The position numbers and the translations under genes were made by a program. The notes under the pieces are model-generated. The model was not told where the DNA came from. It ran no database searches and saw only the letters and a list, made by a program, of their open reading frames with translations. A stretch of DNA of 27,862 nucleotides, from NCBI GenBank assembly GCA_002352425.1, contig DEIK01000129.1, positions 1 through 27,862 on the forward strand. Reading direction: 5' to 3'. Of this stretch, positions 6,956 through 14,440 are shown piece after piece; within the stretch, counting starts at the first letter, position 1, and every line of letters begins with the position of its first letter. Source of the DNA: Rhodobacteraceae bacterium UBA2776 (GTDB lineage: Bacteria > Pseudomonadota > Alphaproteobacteria > Rhodobacterales > Rhodobacteraceae).

Positions 6956-8436
6956 ATAAATCCGTGGCTGATGCCGAAACCCTGACTCCAAAAAATGTTG
7001 CGGCCGAGGAGTTCACAAATGCCGCCGCAGCCGTTGACCGGTTGTTGGAACTTTACAACGCAGCGACTGAATTCCTGTGCGATCATTTCTCAGCAACCGT
7101 CGGTGGCGTGCCGCCAAAAGGACGGGTGCGTGCATTTTATCCCGAAATTCGCCTGACCACCACCAGCTATGCCAAGATCGACACCCGCCTTAGCTATGGC
7201 CACGTGCATGAACCGGGAACCTACGCCACCACCGTCACCCGCCCCGATCTGTTTCGCAGCTATCTGGAAATGCAAATCGGCCTGCTGATGGAGAACCACG
7301 GCGTGCCTGTCACCATCGGCCTGTCGCAAACCCCGATGCCGGTACACTTTGCTGTCGCCAGCGAAGCCAACGTGACTGTCCCCCAAGACGGCGCACTCGA
7401 TTTTCCGTTGCGCGATGTGTTCGATGTGCCAGACTTGTCCACCACCAATGACGACATCGTCAACGGCTTTGGCTTTGAAAATCCGGACGGCTCATCCCCT
7501 TTGGCCCCTTTTACCGCCCAACGCGTAGACTATTCACTGGCGCGCCTGTCACACTATACAGCGACCAAACCCGAGCATTTCCAAAACCACATCCTGTTCA
7601 CCAACTACCAATTCTACTTTGAGGAATTCGAGGCCTACGCCCGCACCCAACTGGCCGATCCAAACAGTGGCTACACCAGCTTCGTTGGCACCGACAACAT
7701 CGAGATCACGGACGCCGACGCGCCCATGCCTATTCCCGCCAAACAACCCCAAATGCCAACCTTCCATTTGAAGCGCGAAGGCGGCGGCGGCATCACCTTG
7801 GTCAACATTGGCGTCGGCCCCAGCAACGCCAAAACCGCCACGGACCACATCGCGGTTTTGCGCCCCCATGCATGGATCATGGTCGGTCACTGCGCCGGTC
7901 TGCGCAATTCCCAAAGTCTGGGTGATTTCGTGCTGGCCCATGCCTATCTGCGCGAAGACAATGTGCTGGACGACGACCTTCCGGTCTGGGTTCCAGTGCC
8001 GGCGCTGGCGGAAATCCAGATCGCGCTGGAACAGGCCGTGGCCGGTGTAACCCAGCTCGAAGGGTTCGATCTGAAACGCCTGATGCGTACCGGCACCGTG
8101 GCCTCGCTCGACAACCGCAACTGGGAGTTGCGCGACCAATCCGGCCCCGTGCAACGCCTGTCGCAATCGCGCGCCATCGCGCTGGATATGGAGAGCGCGA
8201 CCATTGCCGCCAACGGATTTCGCTTTCGCGTGCCCTATGGCACACTGTTGTGTGTCAGCGATAAACCCCTGCACGGCGAGCTGAAACTGCCTGGAATGGC
8301 CAGTGATTTTTACACCACACAGGTCGCCAAACACCTTCATATTGGAATCTCGGCGATGGAATCCTTGCGCGAAATGCCGCTTGAACGCATCCATTCGCGT
8401 AAATTACGCAGCTTTGAAGAGACCGCATTCCTATAA
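6952..8436 (+). CDS. amn: AMP nucleosidase
   Basis: The 494-residue protein, near the usual length of about 480, hydrolyses AMP to adenine and ribose 5-phosphate. The N-terminal AMP-binding domain shows GRVRAFYPEIRLTTTS and the GTYATTVTRPDLF/YLEMQIGLLMENH segments. The C-terminal nucleoside phosphorylase-like domain shows NIGVGPSNAKTATDHIAVL, IMVGHCAGLRNSQ, and ALDMESATIAANGFRFRVPYG followed by VSDKP. Its ATG overlaps the ade TGA (ATGA at 6952-6955). The product adenine is the substrate of the upstream enzyme, so the operon routes AMP to hypoxanthine plus ammonia and ribose 5-phosphate. No clear terminator follows; an HU gene starts 134 bases downstream. Confidence 0.95.
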   Translation: MNKSVADAETLTPKNVAAEEFTNAAAAVDRLLELYNAATEFLCDHFSATVGGVPPKGRVRAFYPEIRLTTTSYAKIDTRLSYGHVHEPGTYATTVTRPDLFRSYLEMQIGLLMENHGVPVTIGLSQTPMPVHFAVASEANVTVPQDGALDFPLRDVFDVPDLSTTNDDIVNGFGFENPDGSSPLAPFTAQRVDYSLARLSHYTATKPEHFQNHILFTNYQFYFEEFEAYARTQLADPNSGYTSFVGTDNIEITDADAPMPIPAKQPQMPTFHLKREGGGGITLVNIGVGPSNAKTATDHIAVLRPHAWIMVGHCAGLRNSQSLGDFVLAHAYLREDNVLDDDLPVWVPVPALAEIQIALEQAVAGVTQLEGFDLKRLMRTGTVASLDNRNWELRDQSGPVQRLSQSRAIALDMESATIAANGFRFRVPYGTLLCVSDKPLHGELKLPGMASDFYTTQVAKHLHIGISAMESLREMPLERIHSRKLRSFEETAFL

Positions 8437-8492
8437 TTGGGCGGAAATATCAATAAAATGCGCAAATAGTGAGGAAATCGCACTACTAATCG

Positions 8493-8522
8493 TTGTGTCC
8501 TGCCTCAACATTCAGTTAAATA
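8493..8522 (+). promoter_or_regulatory. Possible sigma-70 promoter for the HU gene
   Basis: TTGTGT (8493-8498) and TTAAAT (8516-8521) are separated by 17 bases, about 50 bases upstream of the HU start. The hexamers are imperfect; the call rests on spacing and position. Confidence 0.3.
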
Positions 8523-8570
8523 CGACAGATGAGGCCCAAGATAACGCGGGCAGAACAAGGAGAGCTGAAA

Positions 8571-8861
8571 ATGGCGACGAAACCAATGACGAAAACCCAA
8601 CTTGTGGCCGCACTGGCCGAAGAAATGGGCGCAGACAAGAAATCCGCATCCGGCGCGCTGGATTCGATCATCGCGATCATCACACGCGAAGTATCCGGCG
8701 GCGGCGCAGTTACTCTGCCTGGCGTTGGCAAAATCTATTGCCGCGAGCGTCCAGCCCGTATGGTTCGCAACCCTGCCACTGGCGAGCAAATCGCAAAAGA
8801 CGCAGACAAAGTTGTCAAAATGACAATCGCTAAAGCGCTTAAAGACAGCGTAAACGGCTAA
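8571..8861 (+). CDS. hup: HU family DNA-binding protein
   Basis: The 96-residue nucleoid protein bends and compacts DNA as a dimer. The HU fold is visible as TKTQLVAALAEEMG helix, KKSASGALDSIIAII helix, LPGVGKIYCRERPAR strand and the DNA-contact arm MVRNPATGEQI, then KMTIAKALKDSVNG. The start at 8571 is chosen because AAGGAG (8557-8562) precedes it; the longer in-frame read from 8529 adds an unconserved leader. It is a single-gene unit between a possible promoter and a strong terminator. The Lys-rich arm, usual for alphaproteobacterial HU, is intact. Whether the genome holds further HU or IHF paralogues cannot be seen here. Confidence 0.93.
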   Translation: MATKPMTKTQLVAALAEEMGADKKSASGALDSIIAIITREVSGGGAVTLPGVGKIYCRERPARMVRNPATGEQIAKDADKVVKMTIAKALKDSVNG

Positions 8862-8895
8862 CCTTTCGGGCCTTGTGTCCAACAGCAAAACCGAT

Positions 8896-8923
8896 AGGGT
8901 CGCCCCATGAGGCGGCCCTTTTT
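8896..8923 (+). terminator. Rho-independent terminator after the HU gene
   Basis: GGGTCGCC (8897-8904) can pair with GGCGGCCC (8911-8918), one G-U wobble, across a six-base loop, followed directly by five T. It lies 35 bases after the HU stop codon. Confidence 0.8.
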
Positions 8924-8958
8924 CGTGGTCGCACCTCTTTTCGGATGGGATAAATTCA

Positions 8959-9834
8959 ATGGACCTGCGGGCGATACTAATGGGGCTGACCTTTGCCTTC
9001 ATCTGGTCTTCGGCTTTCACCTCGGCACGGATTATTGTCGCTGATGCACCGCCGCTGGCCTCACTCGCAGTGCGGTTCCTGATATCGGGCGTTCTGGGTG
9101 TCATTTTGGCACGCATGATGGGCCAAACATGGAACCTGACCCGCGACCAATGGCGCGCCACGTTCGTTTTCGGCCTGTGTCAAAACGCGCTGTATCTAGG
9201 CCTGAATTTCGTCGCCATGCAAACCATCGAAGCCTCTTTGGCCTCGATCATCGCTTCCGTGATGCCGCTGATGGTGGCCTTTGCGGGCTGGGTGTTTTTC
9301 CGTGACAGGTTGCCAGCAGTTGCCGTGGCCGGATTGATCGCCGGCGTTGTCGGTGTTGCCATCATCATGGGCGCGCGCATGAACGAGGGTGTGGACGGCT
9401 ACGGGCTCATGCTTTGTGGTGTGGCTGCGGTCGCATTGACCGTCGCTACGATGTCGATGCGCGGTGCCTCTAGTGGCGGCAACCTGATGATGGTGGTTGG
9501 ATTGCAGATGCTGGTTGGCTCGGCCGTGCTGGCGGTGGCCTCGGCGTCGCTTGAGGTAATAACCGTGAACTGGACGTGGGAACTGGGCCTTGCGATGGGC
9601 TATACCACGCTTGCACCAGGCTTGCTGGCCACATGGATTTGGTTTGCCTTGGTGGCACGGATCGGCGCTGTGCGGGCGGCCACCTTTCATTTCTTGAACC
9701 CGTTCTTTGGCGTGGCGATAGCTGCCGTTTTGCTGGGCGAAACATTGGGGGTGATGGACGTGGTCGGTGTGGTGATCATCATGGCGGGCATCTTGGCGGT
9801 GCAATTGTCCAAACCCAAACCGTCACAAACCTAA
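8959..9834 (+). CDS. EamA/DMT-family inner-membrane transporter
   Basis: The 291-residue protein shows about ten hydrophobic segments arranged as two EamA repeats. The first runs over roughly residues 5-140 with FAFIWSSAFTSARI, LNFVAMQTIEASLASII and AGWVFFRDRLP. The second covers roughly 150-285 with TLAPGLLATWIWF, FHFLNPFFGVAIAAVLLGE and GVVIIMAGI. Members export or import small metabolites such as amino acids or nucleosides; the substrate cannot be read from sequence. Only a weak GGGA precedes the ATG. It follows the HU terminator and is 57 bases ahead of ccdA on the same strand, so cotranscription is possible but not evident. Confidence 0.9.
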   Translation: MDLRAILMGLTFAFIWSSAFTSARIIVADAPPLASLAVRFLISGVLGVILARMMGQTWNLTRDQWRATFVFGLCQNALYLGLNFVAMQTIEASLASIIASVMPLMVAFAGWVFFRDRLPAVAVAGLIAGVVGVAIIMGARMNEGVDGYGLMLCGVAAVALTVATMSMRGASSGGNLMMVVGLQMLVGSAVLAVASASLEVITVNWTWELGLAMGYTTLAPGLLATWIWFALVARIGAVRAATFHFLNPFFGVAIAAVLLGETLGVMDVVGVVIIMAGILAVQLSKPKPSQT

Positions 9835-9891
9835 CTTCATTGTGAAGCCGCGTCAGGTGACTCTGACCATAATCTAGGCCATGTAAAAAAC

Positions 9892-10605
9892 ATGGACTTA
9901 TTGCTTGGATATGCTGCGGGCCTTTTGACCCTGATTAACCCCTGCGTTCTGCCGGTGCTGCCGATTGTGTTGGCCACGGCCCTGCAGGCCGACAAGCGCG
10001 GGCCATTGGCCTTGGCAGCGGGCATGAGCCTTGCTTTTGTGGTACTGGGCCTGAGTGTGGCAACGCTGGGATATGCCTTGGGCATCCGCGAAGAAACCGT
10101 CGCCCGCGCCGCCGCGATTTTGATGGTCGGCTTTGGCGTGATCTTGCTGGTGCCCCGCTTTAGCGCCGGATTCGCCACCGCAACGGCAGGGGTATCAACC
10201 CGCGCCGACAGCCAAATGGACAGTATCGACAATTCCGGCCTTAAGGGTCAGTTTTTGGGCGGCATGTTGCTGGGCGCTGTCTGGTCGCCCTGTGTCGGAC
10301 CCACCTTGGGCGGCGCCATTGGCCTTGCCTCTCAAGGGCAAAGCCTATGGCTGGCGGGCGGCATCATGCTCGCCTTTGCAATGGGTATTTCCACCATCAT
10401 TCTGGCACTTGGTTATGGTGCGCGATCGGTGATCATGAAACGCCAAGCCATGATGCGTAAAATCGCCGAAAAATCCCGCCCCATCATGGGGGTTGTTTTC
10501 ATCGCGGTCGGGCTTGTGATCTTGACCAATTTTCTGCGGATTGTTGAGGGCTGGCTGGTGCAAAACCTGCCTGCTTGGCTGATTGACCTGTCCGTTATCA
10601 TATAA
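9892..10605 (+). CDS. ccdA: CcdA/DsbD-type thiol-disulfide electron carrier, membrane protein
   Basis: The 237-residue protein has six predicted membrane segments and the two Cys motifs of the family: INPCVLPVLP (Cys18) and VWSPCVGPTLG (Cys134). CcdA passes reducing power from cytoplasmic thioredoxin across the membrane to periplasmic thioredoxin-like partners, in cytochrome c maturation or periplasmic thiol repair. A soluble exported thioredoxin with WCSTC is encoded 13 bases downstream and is the likely partner, so the pair works as a split DsbD. No good Shine-Dalgarno precedes the ATG (an A-run, AAAAAAC). Distinguishing a cytochrome-biogenesis role from another thiol role is not possible here. 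Confidence 0.9.
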   Translation: MDLLLGYAAGLLTLINPCVLPVLPIVLATALQADKRGPLALAAGMSLAFVVLGLSVATLGYALGIREETVARAAAILMVGFGVILLVPRFSAGFATATAGVSTRADSQMDSIDNSGLKGQFLGGMLLGAVWSPCVGPTLGGAIGLASQGQSLWLAGGIMLAFAMGISTIILALGYGARSVIMKRQAMMRKIAEKSRPIMGVVFIAVGLVILTNFLRIVEGWLVQNLPAWLIDLSVII

Positions 10606-10618
10606 AAGGAGCTATCTT

Positions 10619-11029
10619 ATGAAACGTCGTGACTTTATCGCGCTCACCAGCGCCGCCACTCTGACACCGCTTATGGGGTCTGCCAATGTTGTGGATTATA
10701 CCCCCGGTATGGTCAAAAAAGCATTGGCCAGCGGTAAAACTGTGTTCATTGACTTCAGCGCAACATGGTGCAGCACATGCGCAGCCCAAGACCGCGTGAT
10801 CAACGCTCTGCGCGATGAAAACCCTGCCTATGATGCCAACGTCGTTTTTGTCAAAGTCGATTGGGATAATTTCGGCGATGGCAAACTGTCAAACGCCCTT
10901 AAAATCCCGCGCCGCTCAACACTTGTGGTCCTAAAGGGCAACAAAGAATTGGGACGCATCGTGGCGGGCACCGCGCGTCAGCAAATCAAACAATTGATGG
11001 ACAAGGCTTTGAGTGCGGCCAACGCCTGA
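10619..11029 (+). CDS. Exported thioredoxin-fold protein (partner of CcdA)
   Basis: The 136-residue protein starts with MKRRDFIALTSAATLTPLMG, an N-terminal signal with a twin-arginine RRDFI motif, so export is likely by Tat. A thioredoxin fold follows with FIDFSATWCSTCAAQ (active Cys51, Cys54), VKVDWDNF and the cis-proline-like IPRRSTLVV. The start at 10619 is set by AAAGGAG (10605-10611) seven bases upstream; a longer in-frame read from 10583 overlaps ccdA and lacks a site. The sequence resembles the C-terminal domain of DsbD. Its position directly after ccdA suggests it receives electrons from CcdA in the periplasm. Its client proteins are unknown. Confidence 0.88.
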   Translation: MKRRDFIALTSAATLTPLMGSANVVDYTPGMVKKALASGKTVFIDFSATWCSTCAAQDRVINALRDENPAYDANVVFVKVDWDNFGDGKLSNALKIPRRSTLVVLKGNKELGRIVAGTARQQIKQLMDKALSAANA

Positions 11030-11106
11030 CCACGCCGCCGTATGAACGCTTGAAGCCAAATCCTTGATGTGCGAAAATTTGCCCTGAAACGAATAGGGAT
11101 ATCGCA

Positions 11107-12243
11107 ATGCCAGGGTTTGAGCTGATCGGACAAGAAGAGCGCGACGCGCTGAACGCATTGATGGACGAGGGCGGCGTATTTTTCGCCCACGGCTTTGACG
11201 CCAAACGCAAGCGTTTCCACGTCCGCGAATTTGAAGCGGATTTCTGCGCCTATCTGGGGTGTGGTGATGCGCTTTGCGTGTCCTCTGGCACGGCGGCGAT
11301 CAAAGTCGCGCTCAAAGCCATCGGCGTTGGGTTTGGCGACGAGGTTATCACCCAGAGCTTCAATTTCATCGCAGATGTTGAGGCCATTATCGACTGTGGC
11401 GCGACCCCCGTGATTGCAGGGTCTGATGACACATTGAACATGGACCCCGCCCAACTTGAGGCGCTGATCACACCCAAAACCAAGGCCATCCTGCCGGTCC
11501 ACATGCTGGGCGTTCCGGCCCGTTTGGACGAAATTCTCGAGATCGCCAAACGCCACGGTATCCCCGTGGTCGAGGACGCTTGCGAGGCCGTCGGTGCCAA
11601 GTACAATGGGCAGTTCTGTGGCACTTTGGGACAGGCTGGCGTGTTCAGCTTTGACTACGGCAAAGCCATCACCACGGGCGAGGGCGGCTTGGTCATTTTG
11701 AACGACACCGACATCGCCGTTAAGGCGCGTCAATACCATGATCACGGCCACATCAACCTGCCCGGTGTTGGTCGTGGATTGGACCGGGCTGGCATGACTG
11801 GATTTAACTACCGGATGAGCGAACTAAACGCCGTCGTCGGTAAGGTGCAGCTGAAAAAACTGGACTTCATCACAGCTGAATCCGGCAAGCGCTATGATGC
11901 TTTGGACCAAGGCATCACTGCCGCCGCCTACAAAAAACGCGCCATTCCACCACAGGCGACCCCCGCCTTTGACACCTATATTGTTGAAGTGAATGACGCC
12001 CAAATCCGCGAACATGCGATTCAAAAACTGGGTGAATTGGGTTTTGGCACCAAAAACCTGCCGGACGCCATGAACTGGCACTGCAGCGTGTTTTGGGACC
12101 ACATGGGGTTTGACAGCCGCACCCCCGCACAGCTTGAAACGCTCGCTTTGCTTGAACGTCAGGTCGCGATTCCCGTGACGTTGGGAAAATCCGTTGAGGA
12201 TTTTGCGGCCCTTGCAACCGCCCTTAACGAATTGTCCGTTTAG
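11107..12243 (+). CDS. DegT/DnrJ/EryC1/StrS-type sugar aminotransferase (KdnA-like)
   Basis: The 378-residue PLP enzyme has the family landmarks: SSGTAAIKVALKAIGVG (cofactor phosphate loop, about 59-75), VVEDACEA (Asp157, pyridine nitrogen), VFSFDYGKAITTGEGG (Schiff-base Lys186) and HDHGH/GFNYRMSELNAVVG. Such enzymes move an amino group from glutamate to a sugar aldehyde or ketone. The N-terminal MPGFELIGQEE and the HGFD...K start resemble, from memory, Shewanella KdnA, which makes Kdo8N; this is not a computed match. It is the first gene of a tight run with a CMP-sugar synthetase, an alcohol oxidase-like flavoprotein and a Kdo transferase, so the acceptor is plausibly an oxidised Kdo-like sugar. 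AGGGAT lies upstream of the ATG. Confidence 0.9.
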   Translation: MPGFELIGQEERDALNALMDEGGVFFAHGFDAKRKRFHVREFEADFCAYLGCGDALCVSSGTAAIKVALKAIGVGFGDEVITQSFNFIADVEAIIDCGATPVIAGSDDTLNMDPAQLEALITPKTKAILPVHMLGVPARLDEILEIAKRHGIPVVEDACEAVGAKYNGQFCGTLGQAGVFSFDYGKAITTGEGGLVILNDTDIAVKARQYHDHGHINLPGVGRGLDRAGMTGFNYRMSELNAVVGKVQLKKLDFITAESGKRYDALDQGITAAAYKKRAIPPQATPAFDTYIVEVNDAQIREHAIQKLGELGFGTKNLPDAMNWHCSVFWDHMGFDSRTPAQLETLALLERQVAIPVTLGKSVEDFAALATALNELSV

Positions 12244-12246
12244 CCC

Positions 12247-12948
12247 ATGTTGATTATCGTGCCTGCCCGCAAAGGCTCCAAGGGGGTTGTTGGTAAAAAC
12301 ACCAAACCCTTTCGCGGGCACGCGCTGATTGAATGGAGCTTTGCCGCCGCCCAAAGTATCGCGGATGATCTGGGCGCGCGCGTTGTTTGCACTACGGATG
12401 ACCCTGATGTTGCGGCGCTGGTCACGGGGCACTACGGTGATGTCCTGCTGCATGAACGCGCGGCGGATTTGGCCAGTGATACGGCAGGCATGGCCGAGGT
12501 GGTTCTGGATGTTTGCGATGTGCAAAAAACAGACCGCTACACCCTGTTGCAACCTACAACCCCCTTGCGCCTGACGGCTGATTTGAAGCGGCTGATAAAG
12601 GCGACATTGGCCTATGGTACTGTCGTGTCTTGCACCGATCCAGCGGAACACCCCGAGGACCTGATCACACTCAACGACCATCACGGCCACCCTGCAATCA
12701 ACGCGCAAAAATCCAGGCGCCGACAGGACCGCGTCACCGAATACCGCTTTGTTGATGGCTGCTACTATTCCGGAATAGTAGAAACGTTACGCAGCCAAAA
12801 ATCCTTTCTCCCAACCGACACATTTTACCAAACTTTGGACGTTCCCGCAGCCGTCGACATCGACACGCCGTTTGATTGGGTGATGGCCGAGGCACAGCAT
12901 GATTGGTTGACCGCCGAGGGGATTGATTTTGTCCAACCAGACCGCTGA
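12247..12948 (+). CDS. CMP-sugar cytidylyltransferase (acylneuraminate/NeuA type)
   Basis: The 233-residue protein activates an ulosonic acid with CTP to give a CMP-sugar. The nucleotide-binding signature IIVPARKGSKGVVGKN (residues 3-18) is diagnostic. TLLQPTTPLR, RRRQDR and the late VDIDTPFDW metal-binding motif follow the order seen in NeuA/PseF-type enzymes rather than KdsB, whose signature is PARYASTRLPGK. It starts three bases after the aminotransferase stop and its 3' end overlaps the GMC gene by 20 bases. No NeuB-type synthase, NeuC or dehydratase is in this cluster, so the sugar must come from elsewhere; Kdo is the obvious candidate given the adjacent Kdo transferase. Exact substrate unknown. 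Confidence 0.88.
   Translation: MLIIVPARKGSKGVVGKNTKPFRGHALIEWSFAAAQSIADDLGARVVCTTDDPDVAALVTGHYGDVLLHERAADLASDTAGMAEVVLDVCDVQKTDRYTLLQPTTPLRLTADLKRLIKATLAYGTVVSCTDPAEHPEDLITLNDHHGHPAINAQKSRRRQDRVTEYRFVDGCYYSGIVETLRSQKSFLPTDTFYQTLDVPAAVDIDTPFDWVMAEAQHDWLTAEGIDFVQPDR
12762..12781. repeat. Perfect 20-bp palindrome with ATTCCGGAAT core, inside the cytidylyltransferase gene
   Basis: CTACTATTCC is followed directly by its exact reverse complement. The right half continues into a 23-nt stretch (12767-12789) that matches 5046-5068 in 21 of 23 bases. It lies within coding sequence (GCYYSGIVETL). Confidence 0.6.
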
Positions 12949-14440
12949 CATAGCCATCATCGGCGGTGGTTCGGCGGGGTTGGAACTGGCCCGCATGGCC
13001 TCGATTGCGGGGCAAAAGGTGGTCCTGTTTGAACAGGGCGATGCCAACGGGCGACATGTATTCCAACGCATCCCCTTGCTGGTCGGCAAAATCATCGGCA
13101 ATCGCCGCTTCGTCGATGCAGCGCAATCCGTGCCGCAAACATCTGCCGGAAATCGCCAACTCCCCGTCTTGACGGGGCGCGGGTTAGGTGGCTCGTCGCG
13201 CGTGAATGGTAATGTTGCCTATGCTGGTTCAACGCTGCGCTATAGCCATGTGTTCGACCCTCTTGGGCTGGATTTCACCGACATCCTAAATGACATGAAC
13301 AAGGATACCACCGCCCCACGTCCTCACAGTTGGAACGACGCGCTCAGCGACAAATTCTTGACCGCCGCCCAAACATTGGGCACCCCACGCGTAGATGATC
13401 CAGACCAGCACGGCGCACTTAACGGTGGTTCGATTTTGCACGTGAACACCAAACGCGGCCTGCGCCACAATCACTTGGAAAACTTCCGCGCCAATGCCAA
13501 TTCTAACAACATTGAGATTATTCGCGCACAGGCGTCAACAATCACATTTGATGGCAACCGCGCCACGGGCGTAGCCTATCAAACCGGCGGGACAACCCAG
13601 CACATTTTGGCGGGCGAAGTCATCCTTTGCGCAGGCGCCATCGGCTCACCTTTGCTGCTGATGCGCAGCGGTGTGGGCGAGGCACAGATGCTGGCCAGCG
13701 CCGGCCTCCCGGCTGTCCACAACTTGCCCCAAGTCGGCCAACACCTAAAAGACCACGCCAACCTGCGGCTGCCGTTTTCCTGCGACGGGCACAACACGCT
13801 AAACCAGAAAACCCGCGGGGCGAGCGCCCTGTGGGAAGGCCTTAAGTTCATCGCGGGCAGCAAGGACAGCATTCTGCGCGGCCCCGGCGCCTCGGCGGGG
13901 GTAAACGTCGCGACCAAGGGTGACATTATCGATGATAGTTACCGCATTCAATTGGTGCATTTTACCCAAGACCGCTCCAAGGTTTCACAATCCGGCATTG
14001 TGTTTGAGCGCCAGCAAAAAGCCTCACTGGGGATATACGCCCTGTGGCCAAAGTCCGAAGGCGCGGTTCGGATTACCCCGCAAGGTGCGCAAATCGACAC
14101 CGGATTTTTGTCCAACCCTGCCGACGTGCAAACCACCCTTGCAGGCATGAAACACGCCCGCGCCATTATGTCCGAAATGGGGGTTGGCCCCGACCCACAA
14201 ACCGACATCGACGAAGAACTGATGCGCAACGGCGTCTACTCCGGCTACCACCTTATCGGGTCAAACCGCATGTCGATGGACGCGGCCAGCGGTGTCGTCG
14301 GGCCGGATTTTGCCGTACACGGATTAAGTGACCTATCGGTCTGTGACGCCTCGGTTTTACCTGACCATCTGTCCTCGCACAGTTACCTGTCGGTGATCGC
14401 AATGGCGCGGATGTTCGGCCAAATCCGAGGGTGGTTGTGA
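12929..14440 (+). CDS. GMC-family FAD-dependent alcohol oxidoreductase
   Basis: The 503-residue flavoprotein belongs to the glucose-methanol-choline family, whose members oxidise alcohols to aldehydes or ketones. It shows the FAD dinucleotide motif IAIIGGGSAGLELA (Gly12-Gly17), GRGLGGSSRVNGN near the flavin, GEVILCAGAIGSPLLLMRSGVG, and the C-terminal GYHLIGSNRMS (His441) and PDHLSSHSYLSV (His484), the usual catalytic pair region. No ATG is available. TTG at 12929 is chosen because GAGGGG lies seven bases upstream; TTG at 12923 is too close to it. The start overlaps the cytidylyltransferase by 20 bases and the stop overlaps waaA (TGATG). In this operon it could oxidise a sugar primary alcohol to the aldehyde used by the aminotransferase. 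Confidence 0.88.
   Translation: MSNQTADIAIIGGGSAGLELARMASIAGQKVVLFEQGDANGRHVFQRIPLLVGKIIGNRRFVDAAQSVPQTSAGNRQLPVLTGRGLGGSSRVNGNVAYAGSTLRYSHVFDPLGLDFTDILNDMNKDTTAPRPHSWNDALSDKFLTAAQTLGTPRVDDPDQHGALNGGSILHVNTKRGLRHNHLENFRANANSNNIEIIRAQASTITFDGNRATGVAYQTGGTTQHILAGEVILCAGAIGSPLLLMRSGVGEAQMLASAGLPAVHNLPQVGQHLKDHANLRLPFSCDGHNTLNQKTRGASALWEGLKFIAGSKDSILRGPGASAGVNVATKGDIIDDSYRIQLVHFTQDRSKVSQSGIVFERQQKASLGIYALWPKSEGAVRITPQGAQIDTGFLSNPADVQTTLAGMKHARAIMSEMGVGPDPQTDIDEELMRNGVYSGYHLIGSNRMSMDAASGVVGPDFAVHGLSDLSVCDASVLPDHLSSHSYLSVIAMARMFGQIRGWL

Noticed and set aside
6152..6991. 279-codon minus-strand open frame opposite adenine deaminase
   Set aside because: Antisense of a well-supported gene; composition is that of a frame shadow (Gln/His/Gly rich), with no motif or RBS.
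11824..12708. 294-codon minus-strand open frame across the aminotransferase and cytidylyltransferase genes
   Set aside because: Spans the border of two clear genes on the other strand; no recognisable domain.
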